Assembly: GCF_023078495.1 (NCBI RefSeq)
Contig: NZ_CP095742.1
Location: forward strand, 2,356,001-2,420,000
Reading direction: 5' to 3'
Length of the DNA: 64,000 bases
Source: Luteibacter aegosomatissinici
GTDB taxonomy: Bacteria; Pseudomonadota; Gammaproteobacteria; Xanthomonadales; Rhodanobacteraceae
A program made the position numbers and the translations under genes. The first letter of the stretch is position 1; the number at the start of each line of letters is the position of its first letter. A model generated the notes under the pieces. That model did no database searches. It was not told the DNA's origin and saw nothing but the letters and a program-made list of their open reading frames with translations. This document shows positions 36,509 through 44,823 of this stretch, one piece after another.

Positions 36509-37191
36509 GCGGTCTCCCTGTCGGTCTGCGGGTGGACAGCTGCAAACGGACAATGCCATTCTCCAGTGATGTGCCGGCCGCTGTATTGAATGGCCTCGGA
36601 GCTTTCGCCGTGGACAGCGAGCATGGGATTCGCCGAGCCGTTGCGCGCGATGTCCTCGTCGATGATGGCGGCCTTCAGCCGCTCGTAGCGGCCTTCCTGC
36701 CTCAAGTATTCAAACTGACTGTGAAGGTTAAAGACGAGTGCAGGATGGGCAAGCCGACGCGCGGGCCGCGACGCCCCTGGATGCAGGCCCACAACGTAAA
36801 AGGCCTTCCCGCCAATGCTCATGCTAAAGCCCGGGTCATCCGCATCGTCTGACACGGAGGGGTCCCAGGCGTGGGCGCGCGCATCAGCCTCGTGGATGCC
36901 CTGCAATCTAGCAAACAGCAGGTCTTCGAACGCGTGCTCTGGCACCGGGTCGGAACCTTCAAAATGCACAACGAGGCTTCTAAAAGTGTCTTCTGGTTTG
37001 TTGTCGGTTGCGAACCGTGCAATGCCTTCGGCCAACACTTGGTCGTCGGCTGGGCACGCCATGTGACCGGCGAAAAGGTGGTCGACGAGATGGCGTCGCT
37101 GGGCCGTGCGGCCTGCAAAACAGGGAAAACGGTCGCCCTCGACGAGCTGTTCAAACTCACGGAGTGTTTGTGTGTGGTGGTTGGTCTTCAT
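36505..37191 (-). CDS. GntA-like / YqcI-YcgG family heme enzyme
   Basis: The 228-residue protein shows the YqcI/YcgG pattern: FPCFAGRTAQRRH near the N-terminus, GSDPVPEHAFEDLLFARLQG in the middle, MSIGGKAFYVVGLHPGASRP and the ending GSANPMLAVHGESSEAIQYS, SGRHITGEWHCPF. The GntA member N-hydroxylates an arginine derivative in guanitoxin biosynthesis using a non-canonical heme. It is translationally coupled to the DUF1989 gene. The substrate here is unknown. Confidence 0.88.
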   Translation of the reverse strand: MKTNHHTQTLREFEQLVEGDRFPCFAGRTAQRRHLVDHLFAGHMACPADDQVLAEGIARFATDNKPEDTFRSLVVHFEGSDPVPEHAFEDLLFARLQGIHEADARAHAWDPSVSDDADDPGFSMSIGGKAFYVVGLHPGASRPARRLAHPALVFNLHSQFEYLRQEGRYERLKAAIIDEDIARNGSANPMLAVHGESSEAIQYSGRHITGEWHCPFAAVHPQTDRETA

Positions 37192-37444
37192 GGACCGAGC
37201 ATGGTGGCCCGTCCGTGAAGCGCTGAGGCAGGTCCGTTGAAGACCCCTGTGATGTTGGTGACGTCAACGGGCATCGTGGAGTCACCTGCATTTCATTGAT
37301 GTATGCGCACGCAGATCATGGCTTGGTGGCTCGCTTGCACGTGACGACAGACAGACACGGGTGAATATCACCTCCACAGCCCCTGCACGGCTGCCATCAC
37401 ACCCTCACTCCACAGTCGCCACACCAATCACCGAGGGCTGCACC

Positions 37445-37621
37445 ATGGACAAGAACCGTACTGAAGGCACCAAGCACGAAGTGAAGGGCGCCGTGAAGGA
37501 AGTGGCCGGCAAGGTCACCGGCGATAAGGCCAAGGAAGTGAGCGGCAATATCGAGAAGAATGCTGGCAAGGTTCAGAAAGAAGTCGGCAAGGCTGCCGAT
37601 GACGCCCGCAAGGACCACTGA
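37445..37621 (+). CDS. CsbD family stress protein
   Basis: The 58-residue product (MDKNRTEGTKHEVKGAVKEV) has the CsbD repeats VKGAVKEVAGKVTGD and NIEKNAGKVQKEVGKA. CsbD/YjbJ proteins are abundant small proteins of general stress or stationary phase with unknown mechanism. A strong terminator follows directly. Confidence 0.95.
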   Translation: MDKNRTEGTKHEVKGAVKEVAGKVTGDKAKEVSGNIEKNAGKVQKEVGKAADDARKDH

Positions 37622-37635
37622 GCCAGCCATACTAG

Positions 37636-37667
37636 AAAAGCCCGCAACTGCTCGTTGCGGGCTTTTT
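37636..37667 (+). terminator. Rho-independent terminator after csbD-like gene
   Basis: AAAAGCCCGCAA-CTGCTCG-TTGCGGGCTTTTT forms a GC-rich stem followed by a T-run, 15 bases after the CsbD stop. The A-run on the left lets it work in both directions. Confidence 0.9.
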
Positions 37668-37752
37668 CTTGGGCGGGCTATCGATGGGTAAACGGGACAC
37701 CAGTTTGCGCTGCCTCCGCCTCATTTCCCCTGGCGAGAACCGGGAACGCCGG

Positions 37753-38025
37753 TCAGGCAGACAGCGGGGACGCTGACGTCTGGGAAGGTCCCAATACAAG
37801 GCCGGTGTCCGGAAGCCCGGTCGCTGGCACGCCCAGGGTGGCAACCGTTGCCTTCGCCAAGTCAATCGCACAGCCCATGGCCTCCGAGTAGGCAGTAAAC
37901 CGTCTGGCAATGAGGCGATGGTGGACCACGGTGCCGTCGGCCCCGGAAATCACATAGGAGGCGGCATAGCCTCGCCCAGGCAAAAGTTGGACGTCGACAT
38001 CAATCTGGTAGGGGCTGGGGGGCAT
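37753..38025 (-). CDS. Small hypothetical protein
   Basis: The 90-residue product (MPPSPYQIDVDVQLLPGRGY) has a beta-rich start, then TVVHHRLIARRFTAYSEAMG and AIDLAKATVATLG. The pattern suggests a single compact alpha/beta domain. No family recognised. Its start codon coincides with the second copy of a 64-bp repeat. Confidence 0.6.
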   Translation of the reverse strand: MPPSPYQIDVDVQLLPGRGYAASYVISGADGTVVHHRLIARRFTAYSEAMGCAIDLAKATVATLGVPATGLPDTGLVLGPSQTSASPLSA

Positions 38026-38086
38026 GGGTCAATCGCGCTCGATGGGACACTTCCATCTTGCAAGATGATTTGTGAGGCGCGGGTGC
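38023..38086 (+). repeat. 64-bp dispersed repeat, copy 2
   Basis: Starts CATGGGTCAATCG like copy 1 at 28207-28271, with about three-quarters identity and nearly the same length. Confidence 0.6.
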
Positions 38087-38150
38087 ACGGAATCCTATCG
38101 CCCGGTACGCTCGCCCGCCGTCGTCTCCTTGCATCTGGTAAGGTCCGGTC

Positions 38151-38525
38151 ATGTCCCGCCAACTCCTCGCCGTGGTCATTGAACCGAGTACCGCCCTCGC
38201 CCAGACCGTGGCCGAGGTGCTCGGGCAGCGTGGTTTTGAGACATTGACCGCCTCGACCCATGCCGGGGGTGCCCGCCAGGTCGAGCAAGTCGCCCGCGTT
38301 GATTTCCTCGCTGCGGCGGTGCCCGCCCCTGGCGAGGACCATGCCGGCGCCTATCTCGAAGAGGCGCAAAAGAAGAATCCCGGCATGAACGTCGTGGTCA
38401 TGCTCTCCGACCCTGATGAACCGGCGGACGATGCCCCCAAGGGAGCCGTGCGCATCATCAAGCCCTTCAGCCGTGATGAGCTGATGGCCGCCGTCGACCG
38501 TGCCATGGAAACGAAGGGCGTTTAG
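38151..38525 (+). CDS. Receiver-like domain lacking the phospho-acceptor
   Basis: The 124-residue protein folds like a CheY receiver: LLAVVIEPSTALAQTVAEVL (acidic pocket reduced to Glu), a strand 3 VDFLAAAVPAPG where the phosphorylated Asp should be, VVVMLSD and the conserved Lys-Pro IIKPFSRDEL. The Asp is replaced by Ala, so it is probably a pseudo-receiver. No output domain is attached. Confidence 0.75.
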   Translation: MSRQLLAVVIEPSTALAQTVAEVLGQRGFETLTASTHAGGARQVEQVARVDFLAAAVPAPGEDHAGAYLEEAQKKNPGMNVVVMLSDPDEPADDAPKGAVRIIKPFSRDELMAAVDRAMETKGV

Positions 38526-38628
38526 GTCGAACGGCTTCACGTCAATCACGGGCCCATTGAGCCCTTTTCAATCGTCTGTTGACATCGCGCTGGGCAGATT
38601 CCGGCTATCGAGAAGACCGGGATTCCTC

Positions 38629-38817
38629 GTGTCCGACCATTTTCACCGTGTCACCCACATCGATCCGGATGACCCCCACGATGTCGCTCTCTGGGCGCTA
38701 GTCCTCGATTTGACGCCAGCCACGGTTTACGCGGCTGTGGCCGAGGTCGGCACCGACGCCGCAAACGTGCATGCGCTTCTGAAGGGCAAGCCGCCCCGTC
38801 CCAAGACCGACGACTAG
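38629..38817 (+). CDS. DUF3606 family small protein
   Basis: A GTG start at 38629 gives a 62-residue product (VSDHFHRVTHIDPDDPHDVA) that covers the whole DUF3606 domain: the motif DVALWALVLDLTP and VYAAVAEVGTDAANVHALLK. The longer ATG frame from 38500 overlaps the previous gene and adds unrelated residues. DUF3606 proteins occur in stress-gene clusters; role unknown. Confidence 0.75.
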   Translation: MSDHFHRVTHIDPDDPHDVALWALVLDLTPATVYAAVAEVGTDAANVHALLKGKPPRPKTDD

Positions 38818-39018
38818 GAGTCAGGCGAACACAGGGGCTCGGTGTTCGTGGGAGACCCCTGTCCAGCCGTTCAGCCCAAGTAATCGCTGCCGAGAAGCGC
38901 CACGGCAAGGGTCTGCTGTCCGTTTGCGCGGCCACCTAGTCTTCCAAGGGTATGCGCTGCGTTGACACCTACTTGAGGGCTCGGGTGCCAGCGTCAGGTT
39001 TTGCCGGAGGACACTGCC

Positions 39019-39507
39019 ATGAATCAGCGGGAAGAGAACCACGAAAAAATCTGGTCGCTCATCAAGGACGCCCGGGTCGCGATGCTCACGACCACCCGAA
39101 ACGGTCGGCTCTACAGTCGGCCCATGGTTGCCTCACAAAGGCATTTTGACGGCATCCTGTGGTTTTTCACCCGAAAGAGTTCTCCCAAGGTCGACGAGGT
39201 TGCCGGCCACCATGAGGTCAACGTGGCATACGCCAGTGCCGAGGAAATGAGCTTTGTCTCCCTGGCCGGACGTGCCATCCTTGTCGATGACGTTCACGCC
39301 ATCGATGAGCACTGGAATCAGTTCGTGGCGACGTGGTTCCCGGGCGGCAAGGACGATCCGGACGTTGCCCTGCTCCGTGTCGATATCGAAACTGCCGAAT
39401 ACTGGGATGCCCCGTCGTCGAAGATGGCCGTGGCGTTCGACTACATCAAGGCACGGGTGACGGGCTCCCAGCCCGACGTCGGTGACCACGGCAAACTCGA
39501 TGTGTGA
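39019..39507 (+). CDS. GS26-type pyridoxamine-phosphate-oxidase-fold protein
   Basis: GGAGGA 10 bases upstream fixes ATG 39019 (MNQREENHEKIWSLIKDARV). The 162-residue split-barrel protein has the N-terminal MLTTTRNGRLYSRPM, WFFTRKSSPKVDEV and VNVAYASAEEMSFVSL of general stress protein 26. It binds FMN and is not a true pyridoxamine oxidase. Confidence 0.92.
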   Translation: MNQREENHEKIWSLIKDARVAMLTTTRNGRLYSRPMVASQRHFDGILWFFTRKSSPKVDEVAGHHEVNVAYASAEEMSFVSLAGRAILVDDVHAIDEHWNQFVATWFPGGKDDPDVALLRVDIETAEYWDAPSSKMAVAFDYIKARVTGSQPDVGDHGKLDV

Positions 39508-40175
39508 CCCGTTGTGAGAAACCGCCTCTCTCACGACAGCAGAGGCAAAGCCCACCTAAGCGGCGAGAGGTAATCACCATCCGGCTGAACGCGCCCACTA
39601 GGCGCGTACGGTCGGCTTGGTCAAAACAGGCGCACCGTGGGGCATGCCTGAAGGGTTCAACGCCAGTATCGACCTTGGGCCACCACGCCTTGGTGACCGG
39701 CAAGCCAAGGTCTCTTTCAGACCCGCGGACTCAACGGCGGTCCTCGGTTGCCAATCTCTGGCTCGTCCATGCCGCCCGACCGGCTCCACGGCATCTTCGC
39801 CGGGACAGCCTTTCCCGACTATCTGGCCCGTTCCGTCGAGCACATCAAAGGGTGCTCGCATGTTTCGGTTCGACGAGCCTCATCCCGGTGCCACCCTGGC
39901 GACCGACCATCTGCTGGACGAGCGCCCCTCGTGGGTCACCCCATAACGGGGTACCGCCCCCATGCGCCGACTGAAGGACGACACCGTCCAGCCTGTGAGG
40001 TCTGACCATGCGGCCACGGAAATGCAGACCGTGGCCGAGCATTTGGCCCCTTCATCGAAAGCGGGCAACCGACGCCCTTGTTGCGCTCGGCCAGCTGGCG
40101 TATCAATTCGCTCATGACAACAGCGCGCTCTTTCCACCCCCACCGCTTCGGCGCTAGACCACCGGTGAAGTCCTG
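39508..40175. other. Long stretch without a clear gene
   Basis: None of the open frames in these 668 bases shows a domain or ribosome site. A plus-strand frame ending at 40157 has a plausible tail (DALVALGQLAYQFAHDNS) but an implausible Trp/Pro/Arg-rich start. Confidence 0.4.
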
Positions 40176-40451
40176 ATGGCAACCGCCCGCCCCCGCCCGC
40201 GCCAGGGATTGCTGCCCGATACCGTTCAGCTCAACCGGCGGGGCAACCTGCGGCTGTTGCTCCAAGACCTCGAAGGCGAAGGCATCGAGTCCTTTCAGCT
40301 CATCGATCAGGTGTTGGGCCTTGAGGCCGGGAGCATTAAGGTCATCCAGAAAGGGGCCTACATTACCGACGCCATGGCCCGGGAAATCGAGTGGTCGATG
40401 AACCTGCCCAAGGGCTGGCTCGACCGGGGGCCGAGGGCGCCGGAGATCTAG
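40176..40451 (+). CDS. Small HTH-like protein with GWLD motif
   Basis: The 91-residue protein reads NRRGNLRLLLQDLEGEGIES, then LIDQVLGLEAGSIKVIQKGA and AREIEWSMNLPKGWLD. This is the layout of small phage-repressor-like proteins (R-x-NL..L....G...LA..LG....L..i..G..is..lAR.iE..l.LP.GWLD). It may bind DNA. It shares its C-terminal motif with frames at 41579 and 42202. Confidence 0.65.
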   Translation: MATARPRPRQGLLPDTVQLNRRGNLRLLLQDLEGEGIESFQLIDQVLGLEAGSIKVIQKGAYITDAMAREIEWSMNLPKGWLDRGPRAPEI

Positions 40452-40549
40452 CCGGCGCGCGCATGCCTATGCCTCAGTGGAGAAAGGCAAACAAGTGGCC
40501 CGGTGGCAGAGCTTGGCAAGGAACACAGCCCCTCCCGAGGTTCCCGTAC

Positions 40550-40762
40550 CTATTCCCGCACCACGTGCCAGGCTCCGCCCGCGTCTTCCTGGAGGACCGT
40601 CACATCGTCACCCATCTCCTCGATGGCTCGCGCCCGGTCACATGCCGCATGTAGGGCAACAAGCCCGTCTGTGTACGACTCGCCATCCTTGCCGTCGACC
40701 GACACGTGCCAGGTCCGCGTGTTGTGAGCGGGGTACATGATGTAGATGCGCACATGCGCCAT
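40550..40762 (-). CDS. Small DUF2188-like protein
   Basis: Start at ATG 40762 (MAHVRIYIMYPAHNTRTWHV); 70 residues with a WHVSVDG...GLVALHAACDRARAIEE..D..VLQEDAGGAWHVV pattern reminiscent of DUF2188. Function unknown. Confidence 0.55.
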   Translation of the reverse strand: MAHVRIYIMYPAHNTRTWHVSVDGKDGESYTDGLVALHAACDRARAIEEMGDDVTVLQEDAGGAWHVVRE

Positions 40763-41098
40763 TGATGACTCCAGACGAAGGCCAGTGGCGGACACCGCCA
40801 TCAATAAAAAGCCCCTGCGCAGGACAGGGGCTCGGGTGGCACGGTCTGGGGGTGGAAGGCCGTGACACAGTGCGCATGGTCGGGGCCGGGAGGTCACGGT
40901 TTCGTGATGATTGCGCACGGCATGCAGACGTGTACCGGAGGCCTTGCATGGATGAGTGCGATGCAACTGGAAGGCGTACTTCCGCGCCCTGTTTCTAGGG
41001 GATGATGTGACCTCAGGCACGTGGCCGAGATTGAGCCGATGGCTACCCTTGGACGGCCACTCGTGAGAATCGCACTAGCCTCCTTTGCGGAGGCTCCC
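40763..41098. other. Intergenic region with a terminator, no gene seen
   Basis: The gap holds a minus-strand terminator (40804-40832) and no convincing frame. Confidence 0.45.
40804..40832 (-). terminator. Rho-independent terminator (minus strand)
   Basis: Read on the minus strand, AGCCCCTG-TCCTGCG-CAGGGGCT is followed by TTTTATT. It would end transcripts coming from the proline-rich gene at 41099-41449. Confidence 0.75.
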
Positions 41099-41449
41099 CT
41101 ACTGACCATGGACGGACACCGGCCTGCGCTCCTTCCCGGGGCGCAGGCCATTTCCTGCCTCTCCCTCCAGCAGCCTGCTTCTCCCTTGCATCTGCCTTCG
41201 TTCTCGGATTTCGGGCGTGCCACCGGGCGGTGGCGGTACTCCATCGGGATTGACCAGAGGCGGGTCATCCACCGGCCTGGGCCGGCTAGGGTCTTCCGCC
41301 GGGAATCCCGGCGTTCCGGGGAGATCCCGATCGGGATTCTCGGGCGGCGCCTTGCCGGGGTCGACCTCGGGCGACGGAGGCTTGCCCGGTTCGGTTGGGT
41401 CGGGCTTCGGAGGGGTGCTGGAGGCAAGAAGAGGGTCGATGGCGCGCAT
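41099..41449 (-). CDS. Proline-rich small protein
   Basis: ATG 41449 (MRAIDPLLASSTPPKPDPTE) has GGAG seven bases upstream. The 116-residue product is about a quarter proline with many Asp, Glu and Gly, hence disordered. It resembles the other low-complexity proteins of the cargo. It is followed by a terminator. Confidence 0.5.
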   Translation of the reverse strand: MRAIDPLLASSTPPKPDPTEPGKPPSPEVDPGKAPPENPDRDLPGTPGFPAEDPSRPRPVDDPPLVNPDGVPPPPGGTPEIRERRQMQGRSRLLEGEAGNGLRPGKERRPVSVHGQ

Positions 41450-41578
41450 GGCGGTCTCCAAGGGTTTCGGTCACCTTCCTTCTATGCCCGTGACAGCGAA
41501 GCGGTCCGCCCGTCGTTGGTGCGTGACCAGGCCCCCTTCCTTGCCCCTCCGCCATAGGCGCCGGGCTGCCGCAGCTAG

Positions 41579-41704
41579 GTGACGAAACGGCCTCGGCGTC
41601 GGCGACGACTGGAGCGGCGTGGGGTCATGGCCCTCACCGTCGGCTGGCTGGACACCGACGGCCTCGACAATCTCGAGCGCATGCCGCTCGACGAGATGCA
41701 TTGA
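41579..41704 (+). CDS. 41-residue remnant or small protein with GWLD motif
   Basis: A GTG frame encodes a basic stretch (TKRPRRRRRLERRG) and then ALTVGWLDTDGLDNLERMPL, whose GWLD recalls the HTH-like proteins at 40176 and 42202. It is probably a truncated relative. Confidence 0.3.
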   Translation: MTKRPRRRRRLERRGVMALTVGWLDTDGLDNLERMPLDEMH

Positions 41705-41748
41705 CGATGGGGGGCGAGGTGGGATGGAACCGGTGCCTCGGGGGCGAC

Positions 41749-42087
41749 TCATACCCCGTGGGGCTGATTTGCCGATTCGCGCAAGCGTTCGTCCATACGC
41801 ACCTGGGTAACGCGCTCGATGAGCGACCGCAGGGCCTTGGTCAGCTCGCGTGGGTCGCCCGGCTCACCGGTGACCACCACCCTGTCCTCTTCGACCGCTA
41901 GCGCCACGAGGCCTCGCGATTTCTTCAGGTGCTGGGCTTCGCGCTCAAAGACCCTCACCCAGTTCGGCGTGGGGACGGTGTCGAGCAGGGCCACGAGGGG
42001 CGTGTCGGCAGGGACCCGGCCAGCATTCAGCACAGGGACCTCGAATCCGACCACCCTGGGGTAACGGGAATGGGGCATGACGAACAT
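41749..42087 (-). CDS. Small hypothetical protein
   Basis: ATG at 42087 (or 42078) gives 112 residues beginning MFVMPHSRYPRVVGFEVPVL. The middle (PTPNWVRVFEREAQHLKKSR) and end (GDPRELTKALRSLIERVTQV) look like one alpha/beta domain. The longer frame to 42501 is antisense to the HTH-like gene and is not adopted. Confidence 0.55.
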   Translation of the reverse strand: MFVMPHSRYPRVVGFEVPVLNAGRVPADTPLVALLDTVPTPNWVRVFEREAQHLKKSRGLVALAVEEDRVVVTGEPGDPRELTKALRSLIERVTQVRMDERLRESANQPHGV

Positions 42088-42201
42088 CACTGTAGGCGCC
42101 AGAACGTTCACGCAACATGACAGACTTGGCCTTCGTGGGATTTCCTCCAAGATTTGCCTGTTTTGCGCATGCAGATCGCGCCCGGCTGGACCACATTTTA
42201 A

Positions 42202-42549
42202 GTGTGGGCAATATCGGCAAAGGGCATCAGGCACCTGCAACAGATTCGACGCTGCAACCTCTCGCGCATCCTCACAGTCCTGGAAGTCGCCGGTGTCACC
42301 GATGCCTGCGCGCACGCCCGCCTCCTCGGCAATGCGGTCACCGCTCGCAAACTCAACCGGATGATGTTTGCCAGCCCCATCGGTTCCCTGGCGGCGCGGG
42401 CCGTTGAGCATGCCGCGGGACTCCCCCTGGGCTGGATGGACAGCTCGCAATGCAAACTGCCGTCCCCTCGCACCCTCGGGCCTGCTGCATTGCTGTTCCA
42501 TGTGGGTAACTGCCTGCCGATTGAGGCCGCCGATGCCCTGCTCAACTAG
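42202..42549 (+). CDS. Small HTH-like protein with GWMD motif
   Basis: A GTG start gives 115 residues: IRRCNLSRILTVLEVAGVTD, then LLGNAVTARKLNRMMFASPI and ARAVEHAAGLPLGWMDSSQ. It shares the layout of the 40176 gene (NLxxL, GxxIxxxxAR.iE..x.LPxGW[LM]D), so the two are paralogues. It may be a DNA-binding regulator of cargo genes. Confidence 0.6.
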   Translation: MWAISAKGIRHLQQIRRCNLSRILTVLEVAGVTDACAHARLLGNAVTARKLNRMMFASPIGSLAARAVEHAAGLPLGWMDSSQCKLPSPRTLGPAALLFHVGNCLPIEAADALLN

Positions 42550-42950
42550 GCGCTGCTGTCCTCGCCCCCACCGGCCCCCTGCCTCGCAGCCTTGGCCTTT
42601 TCAAGGTAGGTGTTGCGGATGCGGTCCAGCTCTTTTTCGTCCAGTTGCTCCAAATCCAACAAGGCCTCATTCGTGCCCTTTAGGGCATTGATGATTTCGT
42701 CGAGCTTGATTTGCAGCGCTTCCGTGTCCCGGTTCTGGCTCGCCTGAATCAGGAACACCATCAAGAATGTGATGATGGTTGTGCCCGTGTTGATGACGAG
42801 CTGCCACGTATCGCCAAATTTGAAGATGGGGCCACTGGCGGCCCACACAATGACCACGCCCAATGCGAGTGCGAACGTGACCGGCTCGCCAGCGGCCTTG
42901 GACACTGCCATCGCCATGCGGGTGAACCAGCTTTGCGGTGCGTGCGCCAT
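42546..42950 (-). CDS. Low-affinity iron permease (Iron_permease) family protein
   Basis: Start at ATG 42950 (MAHAPQSWFTRMAMAVSKAA), with GAGG upstream. The 134-residue protein has two membrane segments (VTFALALGVVIVWAASGPIF and LVINTGTTIITFLMVFLIQA) and the family signature QNRDTEALQIKLDEII, followed by a charged tail. Members resemble yeast Fet4 fragments. The bacterial role is unproven. Confidence 0.9.
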   Translation of the reverse strand: MAHAPQSWFTRMAMAVSKAAGEPVTFALALGVVIVWAASGPIFKFGDTWQLVINTGTTIITFLMVFLIQASQNRDTEALQIKLDEIINALKGTNEALLDLEQLDEKELDRIRNTYLEKAKAARQGAGGGEDSSA

Positions 42951-43067
42951 GGGGGCCTCGCAGGGCGACGGCGACACATCGGCGCCACGCCAGATGGGAA
43001 AGGATGGCGCGACGGTAGGCTTCCCTTTGCGCGTTGGGTGTGAAGGAGCTGGCCGAAGGAGCACCCC

Positions 43068-43544
43068 ATGAGCGATGTATTGACCCTCTCCGCCCCTTTG
43101 TGGACGTTTCTGGTCCGCGGCTCCCTCACCTATCTCGGATTGCTGCTGCTCATGCGGTTGGCTGGCAAACGCAGCTTCGGCGAGCTGTCCGCGTTCGATG
43201 TGGTCGTCATCGCACTGGCCGGCGGCACGCTACGCACCGCCATCATTGGCGAGGACCAAGGGATGCTGGGCCCGTTTCTCGGCGTCGCAGGCATTCTTGT
43301 GACCGACAAAGCCATCGCCTGGGCGTCCGCCCGAGCGCCGTGGTTCAACCGGGTCATGGAAGGGTTTCCGACCCTGCTGGTGCGGGAGGGACAACGCGAC
43401 CGCGCCGCGATGCGCAGCCAAAGCCTGACCGATGCCGCCTTGGACCGAGCGCTACACGCAGCCGGCCTTGAGGACGAGCGGGAGGTGGTCATCGGGCGCC
43501 TTGAGCCCAACGGCAAAATCACTCTGGTGCGGCGCGCGCGCTGA
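43068..43544 (+). CDS. DUF421 (YetF/YcaP-like) membrane protein
   Basis: GGAG 7-10 bases upstream supports ATG 43068. The 158-residue protein has three N-terminal membrane helices with the family signature LLLMRLAGKRSFGELSAFDV. A cytoplasmic DUF421 domain follows (VMEGFPTLLVREGQRDRAAM, then RRAR end). Its function is unknown; it is often stress- or sporulation-associated. Confidence 0.92.
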   Translation: MSDVLTLSAPLWTFLVRGSLTYLGLLLLMRLAGKRSFGELSAFDVVVIALAGGTLRTAIIGEDQGMLGPFLGVAGILVTDKAIAWASARAPWFNRVMEGFPTLLVREGQRDRAAMRSQSLTDAALDRALHAAGLEDEREVVIGRLEPNGKITLVRRAR

Positions 43545-43546
43545 CG

Positions 43547-43804
43547 CTATCCGCGCAGGAAGCCCAGCAGCTCGTTCGCTTCCTCCTCCGTCACCGCATC
43601 GGCCTCGACCAAAAACACCACGCGACCTTGGGTGGTCAGGTCCTTCAAGACGGTAGGCCCCTCGTGCCAGCCGTCGCCTTCCACGTGTCCGCCCATGGTC
43701 AAGAATCCGCTTTCGACCGAGCCCACTGTAAAACCGCCGGCCCGCTCAATGAGCGCCATGCGCAACTCATCATGGAACCACAGTACTTTTCCAAGCATGC
43801 GCAC
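43547..43804 (-). CDS. Small hypothetical protein
   Basis: The 85-residue product (MRMLGKVLWFHDELRMALIE) is one compact beta-rich domain with an acidic helix at the end (ADAVTEEEANELLGFLRG). It is convergent with DUF421, two bases away. No family recognised. Confidence 0.6.
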   Translation of the reverse strand: MRMLGKVLWFHDELRMALIERAGGFTVGSVESGFLTMGGHVEGDGWHEGPTVLKDLTTQGRVVFLVEADAVTEEEANELLGFLRG

Positions 43805-43918
43805 GAACCCATCGGTGCCGGTGGGGAATCCGGCGTCCCCCTCTGTTTCGGCGCGGGCTGTCCAACATTGAATCGACCGTCCTCACATTGGTGAAGACCC
43901 TATCGGCGGGCGGTGGCG

Positions 43919-44302
43919 TTACGCCCGAGCTGGACCCGTGCTCAACTCCTGCAGGGCCGCGACGACCGCGCCACCGCCCATCGGCTTTTCGAGCCGAGGC
44001 ACATGCGCATATGCGGCAGGGATGCGCTCGACACTCAAGGCGGTCACGAACAGGCAAGGTACGCCCCGTTGTTCGAGGGCGTCAAAAATGCCGTAAGAAG
44101 TCTGCCCATGCACATCGATATCCAGCAACGCGCCGTCTAAATCGCCCTCGCCCTTCAACGCCGCTGCGGCGTCCACCAAATTGGACACCGGGCCGCACAC
44201 TTCCGCTCCTTGGGACACCAAGAGGTCTGCCAGTGCGCTGGCAATCAAATAGTCGTCTTCGAGGACCAAATAGCGGCGACCGACCAAAGCTGGGGTCTGC
44301 AT
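43919..44302 (-). CDS. Single-domain response regulator
   Basis: Start at ATG 44302 (MQTPALVGRRYLVLEDDYLI), with AGGAG nine bases upstream. The 127-residue receiver has the acidic pair (LEDD), phospho-acceptor Asp in ALLDIDVHG, Thr/Ser in LFVTALS and Lys in RLEKPMGG. No output domain. This layout matches FixJ/CheY-like regulators of alphaproteobacterial-type stress signalling. No histidine kinase is encoded beside it. Confidence 0.88.
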   Translation of the reverse strand: MQTPALVGRRYLVLEDDYLIASALADLLVSQGAEVCGPVSNLVDAAAALKGEGDLDGALLDIDVHGQTSYGIFDALEQRGVPCLFVTALSVERIPAAYAHVPRLEKPMGGGAVVAALQELSTGPARA

Positions 44303-44432
44303 CGGATATCGCTCCTGAGATGAGCGGATTACCAGTCTGTCCCACTGAGCCGCTTGGCGTGTAAGCATGGGGTGATGGGGCAGCACAAACTGCGCTAAAT
44401 GACCGGTTTTGTCATATTTATGGGGGACACAC

Positions 44433-44729
44433 ATGCGCCACACTGCACGCATGGCTGAAAACGATGCCCACATAACCGTGTTCACCCTCGAGGAGGAAGG
44501 GGATGCCCTGCGCGAGGCGCTGCTGAGCCACGACCTCACAGAGGTCCGGTTTCGAGCTCGAGAAATGGCGCGCCTGGCCCTCGTCCTTGGTCTGACATCC
44601 GTTCAACGGGCAGCGACACAGGTCATCGACCAGATGGGTCCCGAAGGTTCTTCACCGCAGCGGGGATACGGAGCCGCCATCTTCGCGCTTTCCGATGCAC
44701 TCCACACGGTGGAACGACCCCAGCCCTGA
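44433..44729 (+). CDS. Small helical protein, unknown
   Basis: ATG 44433 follows GGGGGA. The 98-residue helical product (MAENDAHITVFTLEEEGDAL from residue 7) has the size and helix pattern of an Hpt-like protein, but no His is placed as a phosphorylation site. It is divergent from the response regulator. Confidence 0.55.
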   Translation: MRHTARMAENDAHITVFTLEEEGDALREALLSHDLTEVRFRAREMARLALVLGLTSVQRAATQVIDQMGPEGSSPQRGYGAAIFALSDALHTVERPQP

Positions 44730-44823
44730 TGGCCACGGCATACGTTCGCGTCACACGGTAGCGCAGTACGCTGCGTGCTGAAGCATAGGTCCATCCACTC
44801 GCTTCGCTGCAGGAGAATCTGCC

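Noticed and set aside
40894-41427. 177-residue minus-strand frame
   Set aside because: Composition is Arg/Pro/Ser-rich with no domain, and it overlaps the better-supported proline-rich gene and a terminator.
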